64,000 bases of DNA from Acetobacter ghanensis (GCF_001499675.1 NZ_LN609302.1:1711896-1775895), one strand, 5' to 3'. Shown: positions 10,387 to 19,862, numbered from the stretch's first letter. Notes: a model not told the origin generated them from the sequence alone. Numbers and translations: made by a program.

Positions 10387-11319
10387 TTACGATGGCGCAA
10401 GAATAGGTCTGGTTTGCATCCAGTGTAGTAAATCACTCGGAGGCATGGGGCGAGCAAACAGGTAGCCCTGCATAACATCACATCCCATCGCTCGGAGCCG
10501 TGTTTCTTGGAATGTGTCTTCCACACCTTCCGTTACAACGTGTACGCCAAGTCTTTTACCAATGTTGATGGCTGCTTCCGTCACAATGATAGAACTGACA
10601 TCTTTTTCAAAATTAATGATGAAGCTCCGGTCAATTTTGATTTCGGTCAGCGGCAGGTGTGAGATCCGCGACAGGGAAGAAAAACCTGTACCAAAATCAT
10701 CCAGTGAAAGGCCGACACCAATATCGCGCAGAGCAGTTAGCGTTGTCATCGTTTCGGCATTCTGCTGCATCATGCCACCTTCGGTAATTTCAATCGTTAG
10801 GCGATTGGGGGAAAGGCGGTAATGCTCAAGAAGGTTCACGATGTTTTCTGTCAAGGTCGGGTTGCTGAAATGAGCAGCCGACAGATTTACACTGACAATA
10901 GGAACATGCAGGCCTATTTTGTCCCATTTAACGATCTGAATGCAGGCCTGTTCTAAAGACCACAAGCCGATTGCTTCAATCTGCGCTGTTTCTTCGGCAA
11001 TCGGAATAAAGCGCGAAGGAGGAATGGTGCCCAGAGTGGGGTGGTGCCAGCGTGAAAGCGCTTCAACCCCATACAGCATGTTATTTTTGGTACTGATCTG
11101 GGGTTGATAAAACAGCTCCAGTTCAGAATCCTGAATAGCTTTGCGTAGAGCTGACCCAATAACGACGCGCGCCCTTACATCGTCATTTGCAATACTTCCC
11201 AGAAGCCTGAAGCCTGAAGCTTTTGCGGGCCGTCTTTTTGGCCTCGAGCATAGCCATTTCAGCACGGTTGAGAATATGCTCAATTTCCAGACCATCATCA
11301 GGGTAAAGGCTGATGCCAA
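10387..11319 (-). pseudogene. EAL (c-di-GMP phosphodiesterase) half of a split heme-PAS-GAF-GGDEF-EAL protein
   Basis: C-terminal catalytic half of a cyclic-di-GMP enzyme. The EAL domain looks intact: VEALSRW, the SVNLSAAHF region, IEITEGG, LDDFGTGFSSLS, IKIDRSF, VTEGVED and MQGYLFARPM are all present, so the phosphodiesterase active site is complete. The first ~37 codons of this open frame are the wrong frame of the upstream GGDEF coding sequence. Native sequence begins around GFRLLGSIANDD at about 11205. Deleting one copy of the 7-bp repeat at 11202-11220 fuses it in frame to the upstream gene, giving a protein of about 728 residues. No good start codon with a ribosome site is visible at the domain border, so as sequenced this half is probably not made efficiently unless slippage or reinitiation occurs. 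Confidence 0.85.
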
Positions 11320-12580
11320 TACTCAGGGATATGATGATTTCCTGATTGTTAATAACAACAGGCTCACGCATTGCGGCCGTTAGGCTATCCGCAAAAGCAT
11401 CGGCAATATCGTGGTCACCATTAGGAATGATGACGACAAAATCATCCCCGCCCAACCGTCCAGTTATGAAGTTGCTCCGGCACTGTGCAACCAGACGCTG
11501 GGCCATGGTTTGCAAAAGCGCATCACCCTGATCATAACCCATCAGGTTGTTGATGTCCTGAAACAGATCAACATCCAGCACGAGCAGAGCAAAGGGACTG
11601 CTGGCGGACTGAAGTGTCATGTCCCTTAGGATCGTCGTAACGGCATTTCTGTTCAGCAAGCCCGTCAGAGCATCGTAGCGGTCCAGACGGCTTAGCTGCT
11701 GTCGCGTTTTGCCCCGTTCAATAATTGCTGCACAGGATGGTACGCAACCAGCAACAATTTTTTGCGGCCAGTTGGTGATTTTGTCCCGGTTGCGGGAATA
11801 TAGGGCAAAAATCCCGATTAGTTCACCTGCGCCATTGCATATGGCAGAAGCCCAGCAGTCCAGGAACTCACTTTCCTGACCGCTGGAAGGATCTGCATTC
11901 CATACAATGGAGCGTGCTTCTTCTGGGGCTTCTGTTAGGGCTGCAATATCTGCATCCGTTAAAGCAATGCGCATAAGCATTGCTATTTTTCTACGGGAAA
12001 GCCCCTCCCCCGAAAGAATTTCAAGATTCTGTTCGCCGTTTACCTGCAATAGAACGGCTACGGTATTGGGGACCAACTGCTCAGCTTCTGCGCAGAGCAT
12101 GTCGGCAATATCCTGCTCTGGTGATTCGCCAGACAACTGGTGGAAAACACGGTTTTGAAGGTCCAGTATTTTCCTGCGGTGGCTTTCTTCAGTCACCCCT
12201 TTAAGGAAGGCCATATAATAGCGCTGCTTGTCCGGGCCTATGATGGCCGTTGAAATGGACATTTCTGCTGAAACATAGTCGCCATTGGAGCGCGTAAAAA
12301 CCACCTCCCGCGAGGTGCCGACGATATGATTAATGCCGGTGTTTCTGTTGTGGTTAATGTAGCCATCGTGCTGCGCGCGCTGTTCGGACGGCACAAGGCA
12401 GTTCACATTTTTCCCAACCACGTCGGCAGCGGAACATCCCCAAAGGTGTTCTGCTGCGGTGTTAAAAAAAACAACGTGGTTCAGTTGGTTAATGATAACA
12501 ACACCATCGGCCGCCTGTTCGAGCATATCAAAATATAATTTTGTGTCTTCTGACGGGGCGGGAGATTTTGAAGGGAGCAT
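11183..12580 (-). CDS. heme-PAS / GAF / GGDEF protein (DosP/PDEA1-like oxygen sensor), separated from its EAL domain by frameshift
   Basis: Sensor half of an oxygen-responsive cyclic-di-GMP enzyme. The PAS domain (about residues 15-130) resembles FixL and E. coli DosP: QRAQHDGYINHNR puts His71 at the proximal heme-ligand position, and VGTSRE keeps the distal-pocket Arg (R91). DosP's distal ligand Met is Thr89 here. A GAF-like segment follows (about 150-290), then a GGDEF domain (about 305-457) with degenerate signature RLGGDDF and no upstream RxxD inhibitory site. The frame ends after ...SFRLQASGKYCK because of a 7-bp duplication; without it the protein would continue into the EAL domain downstream. 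In cellulose-forming acetic acid bacteria such proteins link oxygen to c-di-GMP and cellulose. Whether this one is mainly a cyclase or phosphodiesterase is not clear, but the intact EAL and degenerate GGDEF favour phosphodiesterase. Confidence 0.88.
   Translation of the reverse strand: MLPSKSPAPSEDTKLYFDMLEQAADGVVIINQLNHVVFFNTAAEHLWGCSAADVVGKNVNCLVPSEQRAQHDGYINHNRNTGINHIVGTSREVVFTRSNGDYVSAEMSISTAIIGPDKQRYYMAFLKGVTEESHRRKILDLQNRVFHQLSGESPEQDIADMLCAEAEQLVPNTVAVLLQVNGEQNLEILSGEGLSRRKIAMLMRIALTDADIAALTEAPEEARSIVWNADPSSGQESEFLDCWASAICNGAGELIGIFALYSRNRDKITNWPQKIVAGCVPSCAAIIERGKTRQQLSRLDRYDALTGLLNRNAVTTILRDMTLQSASSPFALLVLDVDLFQDINNLMGYDQGDALLQTMAQRLVAQCRSNFITGRLGGDDFVVIIPNGDHDIADAFADSLTAAMREPVVINNQEIIISLSIGISLYPDDGLEIEHILNRAEMAMLEAKKTARKSFRLQASGKYCK
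11202..11220. repeat. 7-bp tandem repeat causing the GGDEF/EAL frameshift
   Basis: GAAGCCTGAAGCCTGAAGC is 2.7 copies of a 7-bp unit (period 7 from 11202 to 11220). It lies exactly where the GGDEF frame and the EAL frame diverge. Removing one unit gives the coding sense ...KSFRLLGSIANDD..., a natural GGDEF-EAL junction. A 7-bp duplication by slipped-strand replication is the simplest explanation. Confidence 0.85.
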
Positions 12581-13358
12581 TATCGGGCCTTGAATGCGTG
12601 TAGGAATGCTGCGGCATAGAACGAGGAAGTATTGAGAGAATTATTGTCTGGATTTAGCCAAATAGCCGTAGAGCCTCTTTGCGGTTGTTGATCCGCAAGT
12701 ATGATCCCTGCGGTGGAATGATCTCGAGGTCAGGTCATCTGGCATAATGACAACCTCAACACTTACTCTGAGACGCGTAACAATAACTCTACACAGCCAT
12801 GCCAGAATATAGACTGCATCTATAGGAAGAGCTTCACACGCATCACCCTCTTTTTTATCTGTCGAGGCCAACAAATGACAATTTTTAGATAAATTCAAGT
12901 GCGTTGAGTGTTTGTTAACAGAATTTCACGCGGGAGGGTGGTGGTAAGTTCCTCAGAATGAGAGCGTTAGATAAGAATAGGCTTAACCTCTGTCTACCTG
13001 TCCGAATTCTATATTTATCTCATGCCTTGCTAGGTTTTATAAATCTCTTCGGAACGGTATTTTGTTTTTAAATCGTTATTACGTCCCGATAAATTAAATT
13101 TAAATAAATTTTAATCTTTCGGTCTTTACATTGCCATCTGCTGTGACTCTGCATGAGCTTATTACCTTAGGGTGATGGGGCTCAAAAAATATCGGGGCGA
13201 GGATTGGGATAGATTATTCCGCAAGCCATGACCATTCGGGCATACGTATTTTGAGTCCGCCTTGCTGCGGCCAGTTTTGTGCTATGGTAATTGCTATCGC
13301 CTCACGTGAATGTTTAGGGCGATAATTACTTTTATGTGACATTTGAGGAGGGAAATTA
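12581..13358. other. 778-bp region without a recognisable gene
   Basis: Lies between the start of the heme-PAS gene (minus) and tRNA-Gln. The one modest open frame (12641-12898, minus) has no recognisable domain or ribosome site. The part at 13010-13120 is strongly AT-rich. An imperfect inverted repeat at about 13284-13330 (TATCGCC / GGCGATA core) lies 3' of the tRNA-Gln gene and could end its transcript. Promoters for the heme-PAS gene must lie at the left end, but none was identified. Confidence 0.5.
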
Positions 13359-13432
13359 TGGCTGGGGGACCTGGATTCGAACCAGGGCTGACCGGGTCAG
13401 AGCCGGTAGTTCTACCGCTAAACTATCCCCCA
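13359..13432 (-). tRNA. tRNA-Gln(CTG)
   Basis: On the minus strand a full cloverleaf can be drawn. The acceptor TGGGGGA pairs with TCCCCCA, followed by discriminator G and an encoded CCA. The anticodon stem ACCGG/CCGGT holds loop CTCTGAC (anticodon CTG, reading CAG), and the T-arm carries GGTTCGAATCC. It is 74 nt including CCA. Confidence 0.93.
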
Positions 13433-13625
13433 GCAAGGCGACGCTTCGAAGTGTGAAACCTCACTTCCGTGCCGGTGACGCTCTACTAGCACCCTCGGTA
13501 TGGGCTGACAACCCCATCCGATAAAAGAATTTTATTTTTGTTGCACATTTGTCTTGTCCCCAGCCGTCCCGGTCCCCAGAATAAGTGGAGAACAGTGCAA
13601 CTCCAGATATTAAAGGACCGGACAG

Positions 13626-14756
13626 ATGGATCATCCACTTCCCTGGGCCGGCCCTTCGGTCAACAGGCTTTTCCCTTCCTCTGCCGGGCAAGGTGTGGAG
13701 CAGGACCTGTTGGGGGCTCTTGATCTTGGCACCAATAACTGCCGACTGATGATCGCCGCGCAAACGGCGGGTGGATTTCGTGTGGTCGATAGTTTCACGC
13801 GGACAGTTCGGTTGGGTGAAGGGTTGCATCATACCGGACGCCTGAGTGACGAAGCGATGGGCCGGACTATGGAGGCTCTGAAAATTTGCGCAGAGCGTCT
13901 GGAGCGGCGGCAGGTGGGCATGTTCCGTGCCGTGGCAACCGAGGCCTGCCGTCGTGCGAGTAATGGGCCTGCTTTTATCAAGCGCGCACGAGCGGAGGCC
14001 GGCTTTGATATTCACATTATATCTGGGCGGGAAGAAGCAACTCTAGCGGTCGAGAGTTGCGCTAACCTAATCCATAATCAGCGTTTTGGTCTTCCGCGCG
14101 GCCGAGCGCTTTTGTTTGATATTGGCGGCGGCTCCACTGAAATAGCTTGGATCCGTACAGATGCGGCCTCTCAAACATCCTCTCTTATTGGGTATCTCAG
14201 TCTTCCTGTTGGGGTAGTTACTCTGGCGGAGCAGTTTGGGCCGATACAAAACCTGACGCCCGCCCGCTATCGTGACATGGTTGAGCACACCCGCAATTTT
14301 TTGCATGAATTTGAGAGTGTGCATCGCATCCGCTCGGAAATCCGTCGTAACCATGTGCGGTTGATTGGCACAAGCGGCACGGTAACAACGCTTGCTAGTC
14401 TCATTCTCAATCTGCCGCGTTATGCGCGGGCCGCGGTTGACGGGTCGCTTCTGCCGGCCAGCAGTGCGCGACTGGCTATGCGTAAGCTACAGGAAATGGG
14501 GGTGGCCAACATTGAGGCCCATCCGTGCATTGGCCCGGACCGCGCGCCTTTTGTGCTGCCCGGTTGCGCTATTTTCGAGGCTATTCACGATATATGGCCT
14601 ATGCAGGATATTATTGTGGCGGATCGTGGGCTACGAGACGGCATGATTTTACGTATGCTGCGCAAAACGAGTTCTGTATCCCGTCGGCCGGTGCGCTCGG
14701 CCCACACGCAGCAAGCCCCTTCCACACCGAATTTAATGCAGGCAACAGGTTTATGA
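13626..14756 (+). CDS. ppx: Ppx/GppA exopolyphosphatase-family phosphatase
   Basis: Predicted exopolyphosphatase or guanosine pentaphosphate phosphatase (376 residues). The actin/hexokinase-like phosphate loop LGALDLGTNNCRLMIA starts near residue 30, and the second glycine-rich motif is LFDIGGGSTEIAW near residue 160, followed by IGTSGTVTTLA. This is the short single-module type seen in alphaproteobacteria, and without biochemical data Ppx cannot be separated from GppA. Its stop overlaps the next start (ATGA at 14753-14756), so it is translationally coupled to rlmE, a gene pair common in Alphaproteobacteria. The first ~28 residues carry no recognised motif. Confidence 0.88.
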   Translation: MDHPLPWAGPSVNRLFPSSAGQGVEQDLLGALDLGTNNCRLMIAAQTAGGFRVVDSFTRTVRLGEGLHHTGRLSDEAMGRTMEALKICAERLERRQVGMFRAVATEACRRASNGPAFIKRARAEAGFDIHIISGREEATLAVESCANLIHNQRFGLPRGRALLFDIGGGSTEIAWIRTDAASQTSSLIGYLSLPVGVVTLAEQFGPIQNLTPARYRDMVEHTRNFLHEFESVHRIRSEIRRNHVRLIGTSGTVTTLASLILNLPRYARAAVDGSLLPASSARLAMRKLQEMGVANIEAHPCIGPDRAPFVLPGCAIFEAIHDIWPMQDIIVADRGLRDGMILRMLRKTSSVSRRPVRSAHTQQAPSTPNLMQATGL

Positions 14757-15538
14757 GCGACAAGAGAAACCGTTCATCGGGCAACTCCTCCACACTGCGT
14801 GTGCCGGGACGAGCACGAAAAAGTAGTGCGACGCCCGGCGGCAGGCTGGCTAAGGATGATTCTGATGCCCCGCAAAGAATGCGCACTCAAACCGTTTCGC
14901 TTCGAACGGCGCGCGGTCGCACCACTGCCCAGCAGAAGTGGCTCGCCCGCCAGTTGAATGACCCGTATGTGCAGGCAGCGCATAAGCAGGGGTGGCGTTC
15001 ACGGGCGGCGTTCAAGCTGATTGAACTGGATGACAAGTTCGGTCTCATCCGTCCGGGTATGCGGGTGGTGGATCTGGGAGCTGCTCCGGGAGGGTGGGCG
15101 CAGGTTCTGGTTAAGCGTGGTGCCGCCAAGGTTGTGGGCGTTGATCTGCTGCCCGTTGATCCGGTGCCGGGAGCTGAAATTATTCAGGGGGACTTTACTG
15201 ACCCAGACATGGGCAACACCTTGACTGCCATGCTGGGTGGGAAAGCGGACCTCGTTGTTTCGGACATGGCTCCCAACACAACCGGGCACGGGCCGACCGA
15301 CCATATTCGTATTATTGGCCTGACAGAAGAAGCCCTGCATTTTGCGTTTGAAATTCTGGCCGAAGGCGGTGGATTTGTTGCCAAGGTTTTTCAGGGTGGT
15401 TCAGAAAAAGCCATGCTGGACACCCTGAAGCAGGCTTTTTCGTTGGTGCGCCATGCCAAGCCGCCAGCAAGCCGTAAGGATTCGTCGGAACTCTATGTTG
15501 TTGCGACAGGATTTAGGCCTAAGAGGCTGCCGGTCTGA
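14753..15538 (+). CDS. rlmE: 23S rRNA 2'-O-ribose U2552 methyltransferase RlmE (FtsJ)
   Basis: SAM-dependent methyltransferase that modifies U2552 of 23S rRNA late in 50S assembly. The Rossmann SAM motif VVDLGAAPGGWAQVL is near residue 105 and DLVVSDMAPNTTGHG near residue 165. The catalytic K-D-K-E set is consistent with KLIELDDKF, the VSDMAP Asp, and Lys in FVAKVFQGG. The start at 14753 overlaps the ppx stop. The frame is open further upstream, but that part lies within ppx and lacks family similarity. A basic Ser/Arg/Gly-rich N-terminal extension of about 60 residues precedes the core (262 residues, against about 209 in E. coli), as usual in alphaproteobacterial versions. Confidence 0.93.
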   Translation: MSDKRNRSSGNSSTLRVPGRARKSSATPGGRLAKDDSDAPQRMRTQTVSLRTARGRTTAQQKWLARQLNDPYVQAAHKQGWRSRAAFKLIELDDKFGLIRPGMRVVDLGAAPGGWAQVLVKRGAAKVVGVDLLPVDPVPGAEIIQGDFTDPDMGNTLTAMLGGKADLVVSDMAPNTTGHGPTDHIRIIGLTEEALHFAFEILAEGGGFVAKVFQGGSEKAMLDTLKQAFSLVRHAKPPASRKDSSELYVVATGFRPKRLPV

Positions 15539-15610
15539 CCGGGAAATTCTGGCTCTTATCCTGTTGAGGCAGTGTGAGCCGGCTGACTATCTGGTGAAGT
15601 AGAAGTATTC

Positions 15611-15847
15611 ATGACCGATACAGTTCTTGATGTACGGGGGCTGAGCTGCCCCCTCCCCGTCTTAAAAGCCAATCGTGTTCTCCGGGGACTGCCTGCGGGT
15701 GCGCGCCTTCGGGTTCTGGCGACCGACCGGGCATCCGTGACGGATTTTCAGGTTTTCTGCCGGGAAACCGGGCATGCGCTTGTTTCCTTCGCAGATGAAA
15801 ACGGCATTTTTTCCTTTACAATCAAACGTTGCACGCAGGACGCATAA
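15611..15847 (+). CDS. TusA/SirA/YedF-family sulfurtransferase
   Basis: Small (78-residue) sulfur-carrier protein of the TusA fold. The hallmark CPxP motif is at residues 13-16 (LDVRGLSCPLPVLKA) with the predicted persulfide cysteine. TusA passes sulfur for tRNA 2-thiouridine or molybdenum-cofactor enzymes; which role applies here cannot be told from sequence. A molybdo-enzyme (formate dehydrogenase) does occur elsewhere in the window. It stands between rlmE and xseB on the same strand with about 70 bp upstream. Confidence 0.88.
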   Translation: MTDTVLDVRGLSCPLPVLKANRVLRGLPAGARLRVLATDRASVTDFQVFCRETGHALVSFADENGIFSFTIKRCTQDA

Positions 15848-15953
15848 TCCCGCTCATAGCTGAAATTCTGCTGCCATTCATTTGCAAGGCTTGGCAGATG
15901 GCCCCTTCTCGCGCTATTGGCTGCCCTTCATGAAGGATAGGGACGCCCGCACG

Positions 15954-16184
15954 ATGCCGGACAACATCACTTCGCTGTCTTTTGAGGAAGCGCTTTCCGA
16001 ATTGGAAAAAATTGTGCGCGGCTTGGAAGGTGGCCAGATGAAGCTGGAAGATGCCATTAAGGCATATGAGCGTGGTGCGGCCCTGCGGCAGCATTGTGAG
16101 GCCAAGCTGAGCGAAGCAGAAGCCCGCGTGCAGGCGATCGTGCAACGGTCCGACGGGTCGTTGGACATGAAACCAATGGACTGA
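15954..16184 (+). CDS. xseB: exodeoxyribonuclease VII small subunit
   Basis: Small helical subunit of exonuclease VII, which degrades single-stranded DNA together with XseA. The 76-residue sequence carries the family core SFEEALSELEKIVRGLEGG and a second helix ALRQHCEAKLSEAEARV. The open frame reaches back to 15882 with an in-frame ATG at 15930, but family alignments begin just before the SFEEALSELE segment, so ATG 15954 is chosen. The stop is one base before the ispA start, forming the widespread xseB-ispA-dxs cluster. Confidence 0.92.
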   Translation: MPDNITSLSFEEALSELEKIVRGLEGGQMKLEDAIKAYERGAALRQHCEAKLSEAEARVQAIVQRSDGSLDMKPMD

Positions 16185-16185
16185 G

Positions 16186-17121
16186 ATGTCGATGACTGAG
16201 CCGACACAAACCACAATCATCCGCGCAACTGATGCTGCGCTCCTCAAGCAGGATATGGGCGCGCGTGCAAGCGTGATTGAAAGCGCGATCGACGCTCTGC
16301 TCCCCCCTACCAAAGGAGGGGACGCCAGGCTTATAGACGCCATGCGTTACGCCACCTTGGGAGGCGGCAAGCGCCTGCGTGGCTATCTGGCGGTTACTGC
16401 GGCCAGCCTGTTTGGCGTGCCCGAGAGCCAGTCTGCCCGGGTGGCTGCATCGGTTGAGATGTTGCATGCCTACTCTTTGGTGCATGATGATCTGCCTGCC
16501 ATGGATGATGATGATATGCGGCGTGGCCAGCCGTCGACGCACCGCAAGTTTGATGAGGCAACCGCCATTCTTGCCGGCGATGCCTTGCAAACCAAGGCAT
16601 TCGAAATTCTTGCTGGCATGCAAACTCATGAAAGCGCCGAAGTCCGGATTGATCTGATCCAGAGTTTTGCCGAAGCATCTGGGGCCGCTGGCATGGTCGG
16701 TGGTCAGATGATTGATATGGAAGGCGAAGGCCGCGCCCTTCCCCTTGATGAGGTTCGGCATTTACATGCTCTTAAAACGGGCTGCCTGATCCGTTATTCG
16801 GCGGAAGCTGGTGCAATCCTTGGGCAGGCTTCTCCCGATCTGCGTCGGCGTCTGCGGGCTTACGGCGCCAATATTGGCGCTGCTTTCCAGATTGCTGATG
16901 ACGTGCTGGACGCTACGGCGACAGCAGAAGAGCTTGGGAAAACAGCAGGTAAAGACGAAGCCTCTGGTAAATCCACTTTTGTGGCGTTGCTTGGGATCGA
17001 TGGTGCCAAGCAGGAAGCTGCGCGTGTGACCGAAGCCGCAATTGCTGAACTTGCGCCGTTTGGGGCACAGGCAGATCGGTTGCGGGATCTCGCCTATTAT
17101 GTGATCGAGCGGAGAAACTGA
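16186..17121 (+). CDS. ispA: polyprenyl (farnesyl/geranyl) diphosphate synthase
   Basis: Condenses isopentenyl diphosphate with allylic diphosphates to make farnesyl diphosphate for undecaprenol, quinones and hopanoids. Both aspartate-rich motifs are clear: [17 protein letters not shown] (near residue 100) and [10 protein letters not shown] (near 230). The 311 residues match bacterial IspA. It starts one nucleotide after the xseB stop and is followed by dxs after 4 bp, so the cluster supplies both early and late isoprenoid steps. A second ATG at residue 3 is an alternative start. Confidence 0.93.
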   Translation: MSMTEPTQTTIIRATDAALLKQDMGARASVIESAIDALLPPTKGGDARLIDAMRYATLGGGKRLRGYLAVTAASLFGVPESQSARVAASVEMLHAYSLVHDDLPAMDDDDMRRGQPSTHRKFDEATAILAGDALQTKAFEILAGMQTHESAEVRIDLIQSFAEASGAAGMVGGQMIDMEGEGRALPLDEVRHLHALKTGCLIRYSAEAGAILGQASPDLRRRLRAYGANIGAAFQIADDVLDATATAEELGKTAGKDEASGKSTFVALLGIDGAKQEAARVTEAAIAELAPFGAQADRLRDLAYYVIERRN

Positions 17122-17125
17122 GGTC

Positions 17126-19117
17126 ATGGCTGATCAGAACGCCCCGTCACCGATTCCCACTCTTGGTCGTTTTCCTGCGCTGGATCGTGTTCGCGTTCCC
17201 GCGGACCTGCGTAACCTGTCTGTAGAGCAGCTCAAGCAGCTTGCGGACGAACTGCGGGCCGAAACGGTCGATGCGGTCTCCACCACGGGTGGGCACCTTG
17301 GTGCATCCCTTGGGGTTGTGGAGCTGACCGTTGCCCTCCACGCCGTGTTTGACACGCCCGATGACCGGGTGATCTGGGATGTGGGCCATCAGGCCTACCC
17401 GCACAAGATTCTGACCGGCCGCCGCGACCGTATCCGCACCCTGCGCCAGCCCGGCGGCCTGTCCGGCTTTACCCGCCGGGCGGAAAGCCCATATGACCCG
17501 TTTGGCGCGGCCCACTCCTCCACCTCCATTTCTGCCGGTCTGGGCATGGCCGTGGCGCACCACCTGCGCGCCGAGGATGACCCTTCCTACCGTGAACGCA
17601 ATGTGATTGCCGTTATCGGGGATGGCTCCATCTCCGCCGGTATGGCGTATGAGGCCATGAACAACGCAGCCGTGGCCGGCCCCGGCGCCGAACGGCTGAT
17701 TGTCATCCTCAATGACAACGAAATGTCCATCGCCCCGCCAGTCGGGGCCATGTCCAACTACCTCTCCCGCCTCATGTCATCACGCAAGTTCATGGAACTG
17801 CGCGAACTGGCGGGGAAATTCGTCAAAAAGCTGCCAGCTCCGATGGAACGCACGGCCCGCAAGGCGGACGAATATGCCCGTGGGATGATTACCGGCGGCA
17901 CGCTGTTTGAGGAGCTGGGCTTTTACTACGTTGGTCCCGTGGACGGGCACGACCTGCCGCAGCTGGTCAATATCCTGCGCAACCTGCGCGATACGGATAA
18001 AGGCCCCATCCTGCTCCACGTCATTACGGAAAAAGGCCACGGCTACCGCCCGGCGGAAAACGCAGGCGACAAATACCACGCCGTTGCCAAGTTCAACGTC
18101 ATTACCGGTGAGCAGAAAAAAGGCCCCGCGGGCCCGCCGAGCTACACCTCGGTGTTTGCACGTGAGCTGGTGCGCCGCGCCCAGACTGACCACCGGCTGA
18201 CCGCCATTACCGCCGCCATGCCCTCGGGTACGGGGCTGGATGCATTTGCCAAGAACTACCCCGACCGCTTTTTTGACGTCGGCATTGCCGAGCAGCATGC
18301 GGTGACCTTTGCCGCCGGTATGGCAACCGAGGGTCTGCGCCCGTTCTGCGCCATTTACTCCACCTTCCTCCAGCGTGCGTATGATCAGGTCATGCACGAT
18401 GTGGTGTTGCAGAACCTGCCGGTTCGCTTTGCCATTGACCGTGCCGGTCTGGTTGGGGCCGATGGCGCCACCCATGCCGGGTCGTTCGATATTGCCTATC
18501 TGGGCTGCCTGCCGGGCATGACCATCATGGCCCCTTCGGACGAGCTGGAACTGCTGCATATGACAGCCACAGCCATTGAGTTTGATGAAGGCCCGATTGC
18601 CCTGCGTTACCCGCGTGGCAACGGGCTGGGTCTGGACCTGCCTGCCGAAGGGCAGGTGCTGGAAATTGGCAAGGGCCGCATTATCCGCGAGATGGGTCGC
18701 CAGTTTGGGGCAGAAACGGGTGGCATTGCCATTCTCTCGCTCGGGCCAAGGCTTGGCGCGTGCCTGAAGGCCGCCGACATGCTGGCGGCTCAGGGGCTGC
18801 CGCCCACGGTGGCGGATGCCCGCTTTGCCAAGCCGATTGACACCGCCCTGCTGGAAAATCTGGCCCGCAACCATGCGGTGCTGATTACCATTGAGGAAGG
18901 GTCCGAAGGTGGGTTTGCCACACAGGTCTGCCACCATCTGGCGCGCACCGGTCTGCTGGATCAGGTCCGATTCCGCCCGATGACCCTGCCCGACCGCTTT
19001 ATCGACCACAACACGCAGGACGCGCAGTATGACGAGGCCGGGCTCTCCGCTCCACACATCGTCGCAACCGCTCTTAACGCACTGGGTGTGAGGCTGACGG
19101 AAGAGCGGACGGCCTGA
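17126..19117 (+). CDS. dxs: 1-deoxy-D-xylulose-5-phosphate synthase
   Basis: Thiamine-diphosphate enzyme joining pyruvate and glyceraldehyde-3-phosphate in the first step of the MEP isoprenoid pathway. Recognised by [18 protein letters not shown] (residues ~52-69), [19 protein letters not shown], the TPP/Mg motif [16 protein letters not shown], the central [17 protein letters not shown] with the catalytic Glu, and a C-terminal transketolase domain. The 663 residues are slightly longer than E. coli Dxs (620). Codon choice is visibly more C-ending and GC-rich than in the flanking ispA and tlyA, perhaps for high expression or by recombination. The bias also creates a long spurious antisense frame (17780-19183). 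Confidence 0.95.
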   Translation: MADQNAPSPIPTLGRFPALDRVRVPADLRNLSVEQLKQLADELRAETVDAVSTTGGHLGASLGVVELTVALHAVFDTPDDRVIWDVGHQAYPHKILTGRRDRIRTLRQPGGLSGFTRRAESPYDPFGAAHSSTSISAGLGMAVAHHLRAEDDPSYRERNVIAVIGDGSISAGMAYEAMNNAAVAGPGAERLIVILNDNEMSIAPPVGAMSNYLSRLMSSRKFMELRELAGKFVKKLPAPMERTARKADEYARGMITGGTLFEELGFYYVGPVDGHDLPQLVNILRNLRDTDKGPILLHVITEKGHGYRPAENAGDKYHAVAKFNVITGEQKKGPAGPPSYTSVFARELVRRAQTDHRLTAITAAMPSGTGLDAFAKNYPDRFFDVGIAEQHAVTFAAGMATEGLRPFCAIYSTFLQRAYDQVMHDVVLQNLPVRFAIDRAGLVGADGATHAGSFDIAYLGCLPGMTIMAPSDELELLHMTATAIEFDEGPIALRYPRGNGLGLDLPAEGQVLEIGKGRIIREMGRQFGAETGGIAILSLGPRLGACLKAADMLAAQGLPPTVADARFAKPIDTALLENLARNHAVLITIEEGSEGGFATQVCHHLARTGLLDQVRFRPMTLPDRFIDHNTQDAQYDEAGLSAPHIVATALNALGVRLTEERTA

Positions 19118-19121
19118 TTGC

Positions 19122-19862
19122 ATGGCTCGTCGTCGTGCAGACCAGCTGTTGGTGGATCGGGGGCTGGTCGAGAGTCGTACCAAGGCTCAGGCCCTGATTA
19201 TGGCGGGTCTTGTTTTTAACGGAACCAAGCGTGTGTCCAAGGCGGGAGACCAGCTGCCTGAGGACGCACCATTGGAACTACGAGGACAGGATCATCCTTG
19301 GGTGTCGCGGGGGGGGTGCAAGTTGGCACATGCTCTTGAGCATTTCCAACTCTCCCCGGCAGGACGGCAGTGCCTCGATGTTGGGGCATCCACGGGCGGC
19401 TTCACGGATGTGCTTCTGACGCACGATGCCGCTCATGTTTATGCTGTGGATGTTGGGCATGGGCAGTTGGCGTGGAAGCTGCGTTCGGACCCACGGGTAA
19501 CTGTGCTTGAAAAGTGTAATGCACGGTATCTGGACAAAACACTTATTCCGGTGGCACCAGAAGTTATTGTTTGTGATGCCAGCTTTATTGGTCTTCGTAC
19601 AGTTCTGCCGGCTGCCCTTGCTCTTGCAGCGGAAAATGCTTGGGCTGTAGCGTTGATCAAACCCCAGTTTGAAGCTGGGCGAGATCAAATTGGTGCAAAA
19701 GGGGTTGTCCGAGACCCCGCCGTGCACGCAAGTGTATGCGCTACCATACATGATTGGTGGGCTGGGTTGCCGGGTTGGCAGGTGCTCGGCATAGAACTTA
19801 GTCCCATCACGGGCCCCGAAGGGAACAAGGAATTCCTTATAGCGGCGCAACGTAAGGCATAA
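19122..19862 (+). CDS. tlyA: TlyA-family rRNA methyltransferase (S4 domain plus FtsJ-like)
   Basis: Predicted 2'-O-methyltransferase of rRNA. An S4 RNA-binding segment occupies residues 1-65 (RRRADQLLVDRGLVESRT), followed by a SAM-binding FtsJ-like domain with CLDVGASTGGFTDVLL (about residue 85) and VIVCDASFIGLR (about 150). In older annotation the family is called haemolysin A, but the rRNA methylase role is the established one for Mycobacterium TlyA. Four bases separate it from dxs, so it ends the xseB-ispA-dxs-tlyA operon. Confidence 0.9.
   Translation: MARRRADQLLVDRGLVESRTKAQALIMAGLVFNGTKRVSKAGDQLPEDAPLELRGQDHPWVSRGGCKLAHALEHFQLSPAGRQCLDVGASTGGFTDVLLTHDAAHVYAVDVGHGQLAWKLRSDPRVTVLEKCNARYLDKTLIPVAPEVIVCDASFIGLRTVLPAALALAAENAWAVALIKPQFEAGRDQIGAKGVVRDPAVHASVCATIHDWWAGLPGWQVLGIELSPITGPEGNKEFLIAAQRKA

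Noticed and set aside
12641..12898. 85-codon minus-strand open frame between the heme-PAS gene and tRNA-Gln
   Set aside because: No ribosome site, no domain, and base composition like the surrounding non-coding DNA.
17780..19183. 467-codon open frame on the minus strand opposite dxs
   Set aside because: dxs is unmistakable on the plus strand; the antisense frame arises from its GC-rich third positions and has no recognisable domain or ribosome site.
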